Part shown: one piece after another, positions 63,813 to 64,000 of the stretch
How the letters are laid out: the number at the start of each line of letters is the position of its first letter
Position numbering within the stretch: the stretch's first letter is position 1
From: Bin87 sp965204905
GTDB taxonomy: Bacteria; Chloroflexota; Dehalococcoidia; Lucifugimonadales; UBA3495
Length of the DNA: 64,000 nt
NCBI GenBank assembly: GCA_965204905.1
Contig: CBDBGA010000001.1
Location: 1 to 64,000, forward strand
Direction: 5' to 3'
The notes under the pieces: model-generated
Told to the model about the DNA's origin: nothing
The model's database searches: none
The model's input: the letters and a program-made list of their open reading frames with translations, nothing else
Position numbers and translations under genes: made by a program

Positions 63813-64000
63813 TCACCAATCCGACCTGGCGATAGCCCAGCTCCTGCTGGTGGGCGCCATACTAGCAGCGGGCCTGCGCACCGTGGCCGCAGCGCTCCGC
63901 GTCATGGGCCGCAGCGACCAGGACGACTACGCTCGCTACCACGAGGTGCTCAATCGGGCGGTGTGGGCGTCACGTGGGGTCGCCCGCGTCCTGCTGGTGC
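63813..64000 (+). CDS. Partial frame running off the window, one membrane helix
   Basis: QSDLAIAQLLLVGAILAAGL and then RTVAAALRVMGRSDQDDYAR form an open frame to the window end with one predicted membrane helix. No start is visible, so its 5' part may have been lost at the junction near 63812. Function unknown. Confidence 0.35.

Noticed and set aside
1..64000. tRNA or rRNA genes, type I-VI Cas operons, prophage structural genes
   Set aside because: None found by eye on either strand; a tRNA could still be missed without a search tool.

Overview
This 64 kb window is GC-rich DNA from an uncultured bacterium. Three features suggest Chloroflexota, possibly a Dehalococcoidia/SAR202-type lineage: large secreted FN3/Calx-beta proteins with Thr-Pro linkers, N-termini of the KTRK-IW type, and very heavy IS and TnpB/IscB load. 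This is an inference from gene style; no rRNA or tRNA gene was seen.

Layout. (1) 0.6-8.7 kb: a frameshifted membrane protein gene, then a tightly coupled cluster (GT4 glycosyltransferase, SPASM radical SAM enzyme, a PhyH dioxygenase-WG repeat-O-methyltransferase fusion, histidine phosphatase) facing a sugar epimerase gene; it looks like glycan or natural-product tailoring. (2) 9-40 kb: a decayed plasmid-like accessory region. It holds a primase-RepA helicase-Rep module with 21-22 bp iterons, two duplicated ParA/ribbon-helix-helix partition cassettes, and many toxin-antitoxin-like genes (two Fic, AbiEi with broken AbiEii, DUF433/DUF5615, VapBC, a small alarmone synthetase with a possible partner). 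These are riddled with mobile elements: two near-identical IS605-type TnpB elements, a third TnpB element split by an IS21 and itself splitting a fic gene, an IS110, IscB units, and many relics. (3) 40-52.6 kb: secreted or surface proteins (Calx-beta, FN3, cadherin-like, collagen-like). Three share a leader hairpin that carries the ribosome binding site. (4) 53-56.1 kb: IscB directly downstream of a TnpB whose first RuvC aspartate is replaced by histidine, the two separated by one ~290 nt noncoding interval. (5) 56.4-64 kb: secreted metalloprotease, secreted FN3-like protein, NYN nuclease, small unknown genes, ending in a junction between truncated genes.

The most interesting content is the density of RNA-guided nuclease relatives (IscB x3, TnpB x4 plus fragments). 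One IscB sits in a unit with 20-bp terminal inverted repeats and a 9-bp target duplication, which is unlike the usual IS200/IS605 ends. Two IscB genes have upstream leaders sharing sequence blocks consistent with omega RNA. The TnpB(D-to-H)/IscB pair may be a repurposed locus. Several insertions can be undone on paper to the base, restoring the broken reading frames.
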